Part shown: positions 23,094-34,172 of the stretch, piece by piece
Position numbering within the stretch: the first letter of the stretch is position 1
How the letters are laid out: every line of letters begins with the position of its first letter
NCBI RefSeq assembly: GCF_000218685.1
Contig: NW_006763293.1
Coordinates: forward strand, 552,720-616,719
DNA from: Serpula lacrymans var. lacrymans S7.9
Lineage: Eukaryota; Basidiomycota; Agaricomycetes; Boletales; Serpulaceae
DNA: 64,000 nucleotides
Reading direction: 5' to 3'
The notes under the pieces: model-generated
The model's input: only the letters and a program-made list of their open reading frames with translations
What the model was told of the DNA's origin: nothing
Database searches by the model: none
Translations under genes and position numbers: made by a program

Positions 23094-23817
23094 CTAGTCC
23101 AAATCTGACAGTTCCATGGCTTTACCAATGGTCTGGTTGTAATGGACCACCTGGTCAAACGAGGAAGGGAGAGGGGTAGTTCTGGAACTAATGTGTCCCA
23201 GGCAGTGTGTGGTAAGTGTATCTGTAGCAAAGACGATGGACAAAGGATAGATGTACCCAAGTGAATGGGACAGCAATGTGCATTGGCAACACAAGGGGAT
23301 GAACCTTCTCCAGCTCAAAAACTACCCACCTACGCTCCAACCAGGCAAGACGAGCGACCAATGATTTGATAGTATACAATAGAATATTGACATCATGAAG
23401 ATGGACCTGTTGCCCAATTTGGACCGGCCGCTGGGGCTTTGCTGATATCAGCAGTGGCATGTGGTGGTCAACGGATTGGCAACGGAAGCAGATGGAGAGT
23501 GGTGACATCAGGTATGGTGGGGGAGCAAAGAAGACAAGTAGGAGGAGGGTGGAGGTGACAAGGAAATGGACTAGAATAGGAATCCAGAAGCGACCGTCGG
23601 GTGAGAATAAAAAAGAGAGTAAATGACCCATGGTGGGGCTAGGCAAAGGAAGGGAAGTAAAGGAAATGATAAAAGCAAGGGCACAATGCAATGTGTAGCC
23701 AGTGGCGACGCGAAAAATTGCCAAAATGCCAAAAATACTGAATGGAAAGCAAAGGTGAGCACAACTTGATTGCCTAATAGAGGTGGTGCTGATCAGCCAC
23801 AAGTTCAAAAAAGGCAA
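23094..23817 (-). pseudogene. Broken copy of the repeat-borne ORF
   Basis: Homologous over its length to the 245-codon frame in copy B (both start MPFLNLWLISTTSIRQSS). The frame is open for 209 codons and then stops after YTYHTLPGTH. The matching C-terminal part (PSFDQVV, IGKAMELSDLD) continues in another frame, so an indel separates them. Function unknown. Confidence 0.6.
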
Positions 23818-23933
23818 TATTAATTACTATTCCATGTGGCACTGTGCCTGTGTGGCGCAAAGGCAAGTCTTTTGAATATTTGCTCCATTATTGACACCTG
23901 TCCATGCTACCAATCACTTTTGGTGCATGACAC

Positions 23934-24495
23934 TGTAACTCCTCTCGGCATTGGATTAAAAGTTACAGCTGGTATCCTATTACTCTTATCCTTCTTCTTC
24001 TTGTTTTTCCTTCACACTTATGTCCTATCATACTTAAAACATAGGAGACTCCTCTCCAATCCTCAAGAAGATATCCCAATGATGTAGCATTGGTCAAAGG
24101 CTATGTCTGGGAATACCCCAGTGGGATATTAATCAGCAGTATGGGCTGTGACTCAGTACCTTCTCATGGGTTTACTGATCAATTGTACATCTCATACAAA
24201 GGATTTCTCTCACATAATTAGTAATTATGATAGATTGTACCATTTCCTCCTTTTTTTCTTATTGGCTCCTTGTTGGCCAGACCATTCCTGATTTTGTTAT
24301 TCCTTTCAGACTTATCTTTGTGATTCATTATATAAGGAGTATGTACTTGATGTATTATTCCTTAGTTCAATATTAGTTTGGATTTACACCTATACAGATA
24401 CTCTTCAATCCTGATACTCTGGTTCACTGCCTTTCCTCAAAGGACTTAGCCAGACATTTGATTTTGTTATATAGCTTCATATTTGTTGCCTGGCA
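23934..24495 (+). mobile_element. Diverged LTR related to the solo LTR
   Basis: Shares blocks in the same order with the LTR at 22354-23052: TGTAA at the start, TTTCTTATTGG, TCCTTTCAG, a TATATAAGG box near 24330, TTCCTTAGTT, and TTGTTGCCTGGCA at the end. It begins exactly where repeat copy A ends. No 5-bp target duplication is visible (GACAC before, TTAAT after), so the 3' border or its history is uncertain. Confidence 0.5.
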
Positions 24496-24802
24496 TTAAT
24501 CACATATCAGAGTTACTCTGGTGTTACTGGACATATTGCTCAAGTGTTACTGATTGTTGTGCATTTACTCGATTATTACTCAAATGTGTTACTTGGGATT
24601 TTGACAAACAAAGTCAAGTGAAATTTTATTTGAAAGTGTGGCGTAATGAGGGCAGTTCTGTGACATGTATGTATTGATGACCCGCTGTCGATGATGAGAA
24701 CTGCAGTTAGAAAACCACACACAAAACAAACTAACACACAATCCTCCCAGATTCCACGGAACTTGTTTATGGGCTTTGCCTCCTAGAACAGTGGGTGCTC
24801 TG
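24496..24802. other. Sequence between LTR remnant and repeat copy B
   Basis: About 300 bp with no gene or recognised repeat. It may be internal sequence of the neighbouring LTR element. Confidence 0.4.
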
Positions 24803-26504
24803 GTTGTTCGTGGGGTGGTATATATGAGGATCCTTCAAAGTAAAACCCAGTGGTGTATGTGGGTTTTGAGGAGGAGGGATAGTTGAATTTATAGAAAGAT
24901 AGGGGCTTTGTGGCGAGTATAGACGAGCACTACCTTGCTAATTGTAGCACAAGGTAGGTTTGAGAATAACGAGGATGACGAGGTGACGAGGTTCCCAGTG
25001 ATAGCAGGCTCCTGACGCACAAACTGTAGTGCTCAGAAGGACTCTAATCGAAGGGGATGACAATCACTTTCAAAAGTGACGAGTGACGATGACAGCAGTT
25101 AACAGTGGTAGAAGTGGGAAGTGTTGTGACCACACTGGATCACAAGTAGCAGAGTAGTGAACTTGAGAGTAGAGAAGAAGTCTGAATTCGAGTTCTTGTT
25201 CTTTTTTTTTACAAGGTAAAATACAGGGGTTTATATAGTAAAAGAAAAGTAGGCTATGCACAGTATAGCTGTGCAAAAAGAATGAGAAAGAATATGAAGG
25301 AAGGAATGTACGCTGACGAATCCTGCGTAGGTAGTACAGGATAAGATTGTCAAAAAAAGGAAAAGAAAGGGATAGAACAATAAATGCTGTGAGTAATGTC
25401 ACAGGTTTGTACAGCCATAAAGTAAAGTCCAATAGCAAAAAGAGAGCAAGAAAATCATGATGTCATGGGAAGATGCAGTAAAAAAAGGGCAAGGCAAAAC
25501 ACTATCAGTATCAACACAGTTCCTTTATTGTCAGTCAGGCATTCTAAAAAAATATGTGTCCATAAAAAATGATTCAAAAATCAAAAATAATCGCACTGTA
25601 AATGAATGTTCTGCTGAAGAAAAAGAAACTGGAGCCACCGGTCCACCACCTAGTCCAAATCCGACAGTTCCATGGCCTTACCAATGGACTGGTTGTGTTG
25701 GACCACCTGATCAAATGAGGGAGGGAGAGGAGTAGTCCCAATTTGGAACAAGTGAGTCCCAGGCAGCGTGTGGTAGGTGTAGCTGTAGCGAAGACGATGG
25801 ACAAAAGATAAGTGTACCCAAGTGAATGGGACCGCGATGAACATGGGCGACGCAAGGGGATGAACCTTCTCCAGCTCAAAAATTACCCACCCACGCTCCA
25901 ACCAGGCAAGACGAGCGACCGATGTTTTGATAGTATATGATGGCAGATCGACGTCATGAAGATGGACCTGTTGCCCTATTTGGACCGGCCGCCGGGGCTT
26001 TGCTGATATCAGCAGTGGCACGTGGTAGTCAACGGATCGGCGACGGAAGCGGATAGGAAGTGGTGACATCAGAAATGGTAGGGGAGCAAAGAAGATGAGG
26101 AGGAGGAGGGTGGAGGTGACGAGGAGGTGAACTAAAATGGGGACCCAGAAACGACCGTCGGGTGAGAATAAAAAGGAGAGGAAGGGGCCCATGGTGGGGC
26201 TAGGCAAAGGAAGGGGAGTAAGGGAAACGACAAAAGCGAGGGCGCAATGCAATGTGTAGCCAGTGGCGACGCGAAAATTTGCTGAAATGCCGAAACGCGG
26301 AAAGTACCGGATGGAAAAGCAAAGGTGAGCGTGACTGGATTGCCTAATAGAGGTGGTGCTGATCAGCCACAAGTTCAAAAAGGGCAATATTAATTACTAT
26401 TCCACGTGGCACTGTGCCTGTGTGGCGCAAAGGCGAGTCTTTTTGAATATTCGCTTCGTTATTGACACCTGTCCATGCTACCAATCAACTTTGGTGCATG
26501 ACAC
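24803..26504. repeat. Unclassified repeat, copy B (uninterrupted)
   Basis: Uninterrupted 1.7-kb copy. Read on the minus strand it has a TATA box (TATATAAACCCC, around 25230) and an open frame of 245 codons. The outer ends are the same as in copy A. CpG sites are mostly kept. It could be a non-autonomous element or a very long LTR; copies A and B would then be the two LTRs of one element with a short centre. Neither is proven. Confidence 0.8.
25650..26387 (-). CDS. Repeat-borne ORF of unknown function, hydrophobic segments
   Basis: 245 codons. It starts MPFLNLWLISTTSIRQSS and has a strongly hydrophobic stretch (VHLLVTSTLLLLIFFAPLPF) and another near GYTLHCALAFVVSL. The second half is mixed and more soluble (KPRRPVQIGQQVHLHDVD, RLAWLERGWVIFELEKV). 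No transposase, reverse transcriptase, protease or other domain is recognised. The reading frame is also largely open in copy A. It may encode a membrane protein or be an accidental frame in a repeat; low to moderate confidence that it is a gene. Confidence 0.35.
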   Translation of the reverse strand: MPFLNLWLISTTSIRQSSHAHLCFSIRYFPRFGISANFRVATGYTLHCALAFVVSLTPLPLPSPTMGPFLSFLFSPDGRFWVPILVHLLVTSTLLLLIFFAPLPFLMSPLPIRFRRRSVDYHVPLLISAKPRRPVQIGQQVHLHDVDLPSYTIKTSVARLAWLERGWVIFELEKVHPLASPMFIAVPFTWVHLSFVHRLRYSYTYHTLPGTHLFQIGTTPLPPSFDQVVQHNQSIGKAMELSDLD

Positions 26505-27246
26505 CGCACTGGAAAATAAAAATTACAACAATCCCGTTACATTTGGAAACTACTGTAGATACAAGTGCTAGGATATAGCAACCTGGATAGTCAGCTACAA
26601 GAAGCAAATCTAGATCACCTCATGCCAGTACCAGTGAGCACTCTTTGATTGTACATGTTTGTCGTAAGTTCATCTTTGACAACACTCATACATTCAAAAT
26701 CAAATAATTGAATGCCTCTGCATGACCTCATCACTCACATTATCCACAGATCATGTTCTTCAGCTTTCAAAACAGGTAATAAGGCCATTTAACTGTGAGT
26801 GGGAAGAGTGTGAAGCTGTGTTAAACAGCTGGCATAGTCTACATCAGGTACAGTAAAATTTCTTACCTCAGTTGCAATTGAGTTCGTCGCGTAAACATCA
26901 ACAAAGCCGCTTTCGGATATGCCTGAGATACTCAGACCCTGGTTTTTGTGCTCCAGCCAGACCAGTGTGCACTGGGCAAATCTGTCTTGTTCTACCCCAA
27001 GGCTATCTGGCATATTCTCATTACCAGTGCCCCATTTCCAGACTGGTAGCCAGAGGTGTCATCTAATCTTCACCATCACATCTGGAAATAGAGCATCGGT
27101 GTTGGGAGTATGACCTGAAGCCATCCATCCATCCATCCATCCATCCATCCATCCATCACAGCACTCGATGGTGTTTACATTTTTGGCTCGAGACACCTTT
27201 TGATTGGCACCTTTGTTGACATACAAACTCACAACATCTGTTGCAG
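26505..27246. other. Intergenic region with unresolved 5' end of the next gene
   Basis: No gene is supported, although the first exon or exons of the zinc-finger gene at 27247 should lie here. Short frames around 26900-27110 show no clear family. Confidence 0.4.
27121..27157. repeat. (CATC)n microsatellite
   Basis: Nine tandem tetranucleotide units, uninterrupted. Confidence 0.95.
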
Positions 27247-28069
27247 CACCTCAATCAACATTGTTGGAGCGCTCGCATACAGGTATCAACCATTTTCCCG
27301 CCGCTTTTCGTATTCGATTTCTAACGTTTCGCCGGCGGTAGGAAAATTTCTACAACTGCTCTCTCCCGCGATGTGCAGGTCGAGCGCATGGATCGGTGGC
27401 CGCTCTGAAAACCCATGTCGAGCTGAGTCACCTCTCTCGGGTCGCCCTCTCATGTCCAGCCCGAGGTGCGTACAACTTTGCGCTCGGGGCATATCACATA
27501 TGCGAATGTTCTCGTTGCCCTGTACTGATGCTTTGATCTCACATTTAGGATGTGATCAGCTCTTTGGCCGTACTACGGCTCTCGAAACCCACTTTGTAAC
27601 GAGTCACTGGCAGCTCGTCAATACAGTTATCACCTTTCCATCTGCGACTATCAATGCTACAGCTATTCCATTCGCTCCTCAGATCAAACGCTTTCTGCCT
27701 CCTCTTCCTGATAGTCCGGTGCCGGCACACCTAGCGGTTCCTCTCGTCTTTCCAAATCAACATCTTAAGCGCAAAAGCTCTCCCCAAGAGCCTATCAGTC
27801 GCAAGTGGAGCCGAATGGAGGTACAGGATGAGGAGGACGGGCATGAGCATATAGCCTTTGATAACCTAAATCACTCTGTGATCCAAAAATCTACGGGGCC
27901 CTTTGCTGTGGAGGTGCATTTGAAGCCTCCGAATCTTGATAGGCAGCTCTCGCGACCGCTGCCCATCGTATCTTCACCACGACGTTTCAATGTACCGAGG
28001 TCCATGTTGTTTGACGAGTTAATCAAGCGGAATGCTTTGGATGTTGTAGATAGCCGGAGCGGGCTGTGA
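27247..28069 (+). CDS. Two-finger C2H2 zinc-finger protein, paralogue 1 (5' partial)
   Basis: Exons seen: 27247-27282 (36 nt), 27342-27465 (124 nt), 27549-28069. Finger 1: CSLPRC, then AHGSVAALKTHVELSH (Cx4Cx13Hx4H). Finger 2 spans an intron: CPARGCDQLFGRTTALETHF then VTSH (Cx4Cx12Hx4H). After the fingers come ITFPSATIN..PFAPQ, a PPLPD motif, a basic KRKS segment and the conserved tail KPPNLDRQLSRP, then RSMLFDELIKR. A stop precedes the first exon in frame, so the start codon is in an upstream exon not resolved. The paralogue at 34173-34993 has the same exon lengths and motifs. Probably a nuclear DNA-binding protein; function unknown. Confidence 0.75.
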
Positions 28070-28825
28070 GGATGGTGTTGTGTAAAAGGGATGTGTATAT
28101 AAATTTGAAGGATTATTGTAGAGCTGTCTATCTGTTTAGTTGTCTTTGTTGTCAATACTGTCTCAGTATCATTTTCATTACTGCGTATAGAAAAGCATTG
28201 TACCTGTTACTCGATGGGTGTCCATTGGCTGAACGCACCGTACTTCTACTGTGCATTGTGCGCGTGACGTATTACATGTCGCAACACGACCCCCCAATCT
28301 CCCACAGTCGTCTTCATGTTTCCTTTCAACAAGTCCATTATTGCTAGTTTGCCGCATTGTTCACCACAAGGCACGAGGCCCACAGACCCGATAACACTAA
28401 ATCCACCGAATCGAAGCCATCAGTAACTCCTTTCCTGGCCACAGAATTGAGCAGATGACCGCTTGCATTTACACGAACCTTCCCTTCATCCGCCAAACTA
28501 TATAAATCCCTACATCACAATGAGGCCTCCGAACTCGCTTGGTAGGGTTGTTCCCGCAAACGGTTATCGATCATTCCATCCGAAACCAGGCATCGAAAAG
28601 GTAGTAATGCAAAGTCCCTAAGCTTGGCCTTATCCTTGATGACAGCTCTTCTTCAGGACATTCCTTTCCACTGCATCTCACACGGACGCTTTTTTGCTAT
28701 CGTCATAGCCATAACTTGCCCTGCTAGGAACACCAATGACGTCCTGGTCTAGAGACTACTTAGGCGTCGACTGCGCTTCATTCTATCGAGGCTACTTTCG
28801 TCTGTCAAGTTTCTCCTCGCGGGTG
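28070..28825. other. Intergenic region upstream of the HRQ gene
   Basis: No coding sequence is supported. An alternative in-frame ATG for the next gene is at 28736, 30 codons upstream of the start chosen. Confidence 0.45.
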
Positions 28826-30670
28826 ATGGATAGGCTCGACTGGGTACCATGCAACTCCGATGGTCTAGCCCTGGTGGCCATTGGTGGACTCTTGCTAGGA
28901 TTGTTCGCATTCAAGAGATACAGCGCTCGACGAAAGCAGCCTGTCTCGACCGAGGCAGATCTGTCGAAAAAGAGACGTTTCGGTGCGCCAGAAGAGGTGC
29001 AGGTACAGAAGGATTTGAACAAATTCCGGGAACCAGGCGGTAAGTCCATCTAGCCTCGTACTACTGTCCAAGTGACCACTCGTCTGACTACAGAATGGAC
29101 ACCACAAACATTCGACTACCCATCAATTACTCCATGTCCCCACCCTCTATCTGACATACGGCCTGTTCCATACCGACCCTTCCGCTGGGGCGAATATCAG
29201 TATGTTTTGTTATCCTTCTATCTTATGCCCTGCGCTCGGTTTACGAATGATGTTCTGACTATTTAATTTGCAAAGCATAACGATGGGTATACGCTCTATG
29301 CCTTGGGACGAGTGGATTGAGCTCGACCAACAATATACGACATACGAGAGTATTCGCGCCTTTCGCATCAAGACGCGCGGCGAAGATGCTGTGAGGATTC
29401 TACCTTCGCGACACGATAATGGGGTGGATATTCGTGGGGGTGGAGATGCAGGTGAGTCTCATTCCCACCACTGCGACCTTTTACTTTACTGAACTGGTAG
29501 GTATTAAGCAAAAGAGTTACTGTACGAGATTGGAGAATATCTTTCGCGACGACACCCTTCTTGCTTCGTCGTCACACGGCATACTGCAGAGCAACCATGG
29601 CCTCAGATAAACGGCTTATCTCTCGGCTGGGAAGGTTTACCACCCATACATACAATCATAGTTGTCGCAACTGGGAAAACTTATCAGTTCGATGGACTCG
29701 AGGGTGAAGAAGCCATGCGCGTTGCAGCATTACTGTATGTTTGCATACAATACTCACATATACGCGACTAACACGGCGTCTGAAGTATACAAGACGATAT
29801 AGCAATAATGATCGAGGGTGAGCAGAAGTACTTCCCTCATACTTGTCAAATGACTGAAGGTGATATCACTAAAACAGGATCAGATGGACGATACTATTTC
29901 CAAGCTGGGGCAATATGCGTACCTGGCATGTCTCCATATAATGTGGCCATGTCTCTAAAGGTCTGATTTGACTTGCAGGCTTCTGGCGCATGCGAGACAA
30001 AATAGGAATGCCACTCGATGAGATACACATCACTGGCAATGTCCCACAATGTCAGTATACATACGTATACATTATTCTCAATACTAACACTTCAACTGTT
30101 TCTTCGACTCCAGACAAAGAGAAGCTGCAAACCAGCATGGAACGATTTTTCAAACGCATGCCATTAGAGAAACCGGTCGTACGGAACAACTACTTCATAC
30201 AGGTCGTAAAACCACTAAAGAAGTCAGAGGATGGTCACACGCTTGACGACAAGGAAGAAACAACCTCAGACGTCGATCCAGAAGAACTAGGGTGGTCAGA
30301 TTCCACCAATGGACCTGAAGATGCCTTCGCACACGGTCACGGACATGCGAGAAGACAAGCACCATATCTGGCGCCACAAACGTTACGGCTACGCACGGAA
30401 CGACAGACACTTAGGCGACTACCGAGAACAGGTGCCATTATCTTTGGTATCAGGACCTATCTCTTTAAAATTGAGGAGCTCGCGGATGAGCCGGGAGTCC
30501 CAGGACGACTTGCGAGTTCGATAAGGAGTTGGCCTGACGACGTGAGCACATACAAAGGTCGGAAAATGTACAGAGATGTATTACTGGGGTACTTGGATGA
30601 GCGCGCCAGGGAGCAAGAGAATAGAATCGGTGCCGAACCGGCGCTGCAAGAAGACCATTTTCCATTGTAA
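28826..30670 (+). CDS. HRQ-family (DUF3445) heme-dependent oxidative N-demethylase-like protein
   Basis: Belongs to the family that includes the alpha subunit of a bacterial heme-dependent oxidative N-demethylase; the fungal substrate is unknown. The N-terminal signal anchor includes ALVAIGGLLLGLFAFKRY. Then EWTPQTFDYPSITPCPHP, YRPFRWGEYHITMGIRSMPW, DEWIELDQQY, RRHPSCFVVTRHTAEQPWPQ, DGLEGEEAMRVAALLIQDDI, DGRYYFQAGAICVPGFWRMR, DKIGMPLDEIHITGNVPQY, ERFFKRMPLEKPVVRNNYFI. The C-terminal part holds RRLPRTGAIIFGIRTYLFK. Eight exons. The intron at 29926-29978 needs a GC donor (GCATGT) to give the conserved CVPGFWR. The start codon is chosen just before the membrane anchor; ATG 28736 is possible. Confidence 0.88.
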
Positions 30671-31361
30671 AGTGTAAAGGGGCTGGATGGGACCTCCCTA
30701 GACTACGGACGCGGCGTGGTATAGGAGAGCAAATCTAAATTGACCGGATCAACGACATTTGGGGTGGCGTAACGATATTGTAACGGGGTGTGGCTGATGG
30801 TGCCGGAGTTGGGGAAATTGGGGGAAGATCGGAGGCAGGAAATAAACAGCAGGCTTGCCTCGTGCGAGATATGCATGTGATTTGGACGCCTAGAACGGAC
30901 GAGACTGAATGAGAGAGGTCGTGATAAGTCTTATGGGGAGTGGAGCAGCGAAAATTTCGACGACTGGCGTTTAAGTATGAAAAAAAGGCGAGTAGGAAAA
31001 GAGTGTGAGAGGTTTGACGCAATGGATGGATCATTGATGACGTGGTGAATGTGATCTTAGATGTGGAGATATGGATCAATTTGAACTCCGCCTGAAGTTG
31101 AATATAACACGACTACGTCAGTAATCGTCATCTTTTTTGCAACCCCCCATCTAAGAAATTGACGCCATCGCGGGTTAGTGCACGGACCATATCGTAGAAA
31201 TCTCTTGAATGCCAATCAGGAAGTAATCGGACAGTTGCTTTTGCCACTGTGGACTGCTGCATTTCAATTCCCAAACCGAATTAGCTGCGCACTCGACCTT
31301 TGCCCAACGTCACCGACCTAGAAGCGCCCTGTCGTCACCGCTACGTCGCTCTGTCGTCATC
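30671..31361. other. Intergenic region upstream of the bZIP gene
   Basis: About 690 bp with no supported gene. A 114-codon minus-strand frame (30735-31079) has no coding features. Confidence 0.5.
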
Positions 31362-33039
31362 ATGTCTCCCGCTGCCGCCCACTCTTCGCCCAACGACATG
31401 GACCACCAGTCTCCTCCCAAAGACTCCCAGCCGTCTGGTCTCCGCCAGACCCGCTCAGACTTTGACCTCGAACCCAATCCCTTCGAGCAGTCCTTTTCGC
31501 GCCCATCCAATCTCCGCCAAACCTCGTCGCCTCGTCGTGAGTCGGTCAGTCCCGCCTCGAACCACTCGTCTACCAGACTATCCGACCGGCCAGTCTCCTC
31601 TTCGTCCAACAAGCACGACGCCCACCGCCCCTCCTCTCCCCGGCCCGTCCTTCCCCCGCTCGCCGCCATTGCCTCCCCCTCAGACTCGTCCTATGGCTGG
31701 CAGTTTTCCTCTTCCCTCTCCAACTCGCTTCGTGCTGGCCCGCTTTCCCCCGCCATGCTAGCTGGTCCCCAACAGAACTCAGAGCCAACCAATCACATCA
31801 ACTTTGATTCGTCTTCTTTCCGCACAGGTCTTACTCCTCGAACAGGTCTCACGCCTCGTACTGGCCTCACACCAGGCACCGGTTTAACGCCCCTCGTTGG
31901 CGGTCCCGTTTCATTCCCCCCTGCTTCTCCAAACACAGCTGCCTTCCTGGCTCTTATGAATAACAATTCCTCACAGGTTGCCTCTACGAATGCGACCATC
32001 ACTCCCAACACCCTCAGTGCCATTACCGGTGTGCTCAATGGTACCAGTCACTATCCTTCAAATTCCTCCCATCAGCCCAGCCAGCCATCACATCTCTCTA
32101 CATCGCACACTAACAATCAGGAGAACAACCCAAGTTACCTGACTTCGGCATCAAATGCGGCAAGTGCGGCAGCCAATGGTCTCTTCCTTCTCTCACAGGC
32201 TCATCAAGAGCTTACAAAGCGAGAGGAAGCTCAGGCACGTGCAGGAGCCACCAACGGCACTTCTGTCAATGGCGCATCCAACAATGCACGTCGTGGCGCG
32301 AAGAGAAAATCGTATGACATCAGTAGTCCGCCAGCCCCTCCTGCTCCAGTCGCGAGAACGGCCAATGCAAACTTGCCTCCGTTTCCAACTGCGTCAAAAC
32401 GGTCTCGTGGATATACCGCTTCCTCTGGTAGCGGTGGGCGCGGTAGGAGAGGTTCGCCCCGTGGCTCAGATGGCATGCTTGATGACGACGACGAGGAGGA
32501 AGAGGAGGAGGAAGATGATTTCGAAAGTCATATGAGTCAGGCCGCCAACGGTGGTCGCAAGCAGTCGCAGAAGAAACCTGAGACTGAAGAAGAAAAGCGA
32601 CGTAACTTTCTGGAGCGTAATCGACAAGGTACGTCGAGAGATCATTGTTGCCGGTAATTTGATTTAGTGGTTTATTCTGTTGGCTCAATATTTAGCTGCG
32701 CTCAAATGTCGCCAACGCAAAAAAGCCTGGCTTGCTCAGTTGCAAGCCAAAGTTGAATATCTTTCAAACGAGAATGAAAGGCTTACTTCTGCCCTTGTCT
32801 CGTCTCGCGAAGAGATATCGCGTCTATCTGCACTCGTCGGTGGCGCAGCAGTTGGTCCAGGTGTTGTACCTGGTTCGTCTATTGGTCCAGGCGTCGGCGT
32901 CAATGGTGTCAACGGCGTGGGGTCTGGAGTCAGCGTCAGCGGACAGCCGGTTAGCATGAACGTAAACCTGGCTGCAAAAAGTGCTGCTAATGGGGCGGCC
33001 ACATCTACTGCCCCAGCAAGAGCCGGTTATGGATATTGA
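31362..33039 (+). CDS. ATF/CREB-type bZIP transcription factor (Atf1-like)
   Basis: 536 residues in two exons (31362-32628, 32696-33039). The N-terminus is Ser/Pro-rich with DLEPNPFEQSFSRPS, which resembles the start of Atf1-type activation domains. The middle is Asn/Ser/Thr-rich and has four tandem TGLTP units (31821-31892). A KRKS motif, an RGRRGSPRGS stretch and an acidic run precede the bZIP. The basic region is NFLERNRQAALKCRQRKKAW, split by the single intron after the N..RQ motif. The zipper is LQAKVEYLSNENERLTSALV, continuing SSREEISRLSALV. The C-terminus is Gly/Val-rich. Atf1-type factors act in stress signalling downstream of MAP kinase; that role is inferred here. Confidence 0.92.
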
Positions 33040-34172
33040 TCACCATTGTCTTATCTCCTTTCCTCGCGCTAAGTTCCGGGATTTGCATGTCGTGCGTTTT
33101 GTCCCCCCTTTTACTCCATTCAGTCTCTCAATTGAGAGATAATCAGGCCCCATAAAAAAATAAAAGACGTAATATCAGATCTTCGGTGTAATGTGGACGC
33201 GTTTTGGATTGTTGTTATCGTTGTTATCGCTGCTGTTTTATTTAATCGTCAGCCAATGGTTCGTCACCGACTGACTCGACGATACACACGGGACCCGCGT
33301 TGCATTTGGTCTTTCTATTGGCATCATACTCTCACTATTCATCATTATCATAGTCAAGCGGCAACGCAGTCGACACTCATCCCAGTGTACAAATTTCGAA
33401 TCGGTGCTAGCCATCGCTCGACTTTATGTTAGCTCCGAAAACCCACAGCCATAGTCGGTTCGCATGCCTTTATGCTTCTATCTGTTACCCGTTTATGGAT
33501 GCTTCGAGCCTCCGCCTCAGGACAATATATCCCGCCGTCATTTCGATGATGGCACGCATATATTCCTGATATATATGTGCACACATCGATTTTAGGATAT
33601 CCACATGCGCTTTCTCTCTCACATATGCGCCTTGATTCGGTGGATCCACTCCCGAATGGGTTCGAGGAATTGCCTGGTTAGAGCACGTCGGCGTATTGCT
33701 TGTTCGGCGTCTCCGTTGCTTCAATACGCTCTTGCTACTTACTCTGGGTGGGAACGGGATGGTCTGCCATGCTAATATCGCGCGAGTGTTGGGCATGCGA
33801 AGGTCGAAGTGACATGAGTGTTAGGACAGTTTTTTTTACTTGGGGACTTGGGGGCTCAGGGCACGATCGATAAGCCGATTGCATTATCTAGTTTCTCCTA
33901 TCGTTAGGAGTAGTTTTACAGCAAAGGAATACGCTGTAATGTATTACTATTGGACAGTGCCATATACACGCATGGGCATCGTCGTAATCTCAATACTATA
34001 TCGTCATTACTAAATGATCGTTTGTATGTTGTGAATCAATGTGAAAATAAACCACTTTAACATGGAAAGCTATATTGAAGAAAGGATATTTTGGGGAAGT
34101 TAACGTGGTGTTCCGCTAGTTGTGAATTTATGTCGTCGCAGTATTATTGCATCTCTCGACCACTCGCCGCCT
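33040..34172. other. Convergent intergenic region
   Basis: 1.1 kb between convergent genes. No coding sequence or repeat is recognised; it should contain both 3' UTRs. Confidence 0.5.

Larger units (their letters stand above)
21634..23933. repeat. Unclassified repeat, copy A (interrupted, CpG-depleted)
   Basis: Shares its full length with copy B at 24803-26504, in the same orientation, from GTTGTTCGTGGGGTGG to GGTGCATGACAC. It is split after GAATGTTCTG by the solo LTR at 22354-23052. Without that insert the copy is about 1.6 kb. It lacks a stretch of about 60 bp present in copy B (around 25390-25450). Differences from copy B are mostly CG to TG or CA changes. The ends read TG..CA if trimmed by one base, but no target duplication was found. 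The class is unknown. Confidence 0.8.

Noticed and set aside
27121..27157. (CATC)n array considered as a CRISPR or regulatory array
   Set aside because: A simple microsatellite without spacers.
28736..28825. Upstream in-frame ATG for the HRQ gene
   Set aside because: Adds 30 residues without a recognisable targeting signal before the membrane anchor; kept only as an alternative.
30735..31079. 114-codon minus-strand frame
   Set aside because: No domain, no neighbour support, composition like non-coding DNA.
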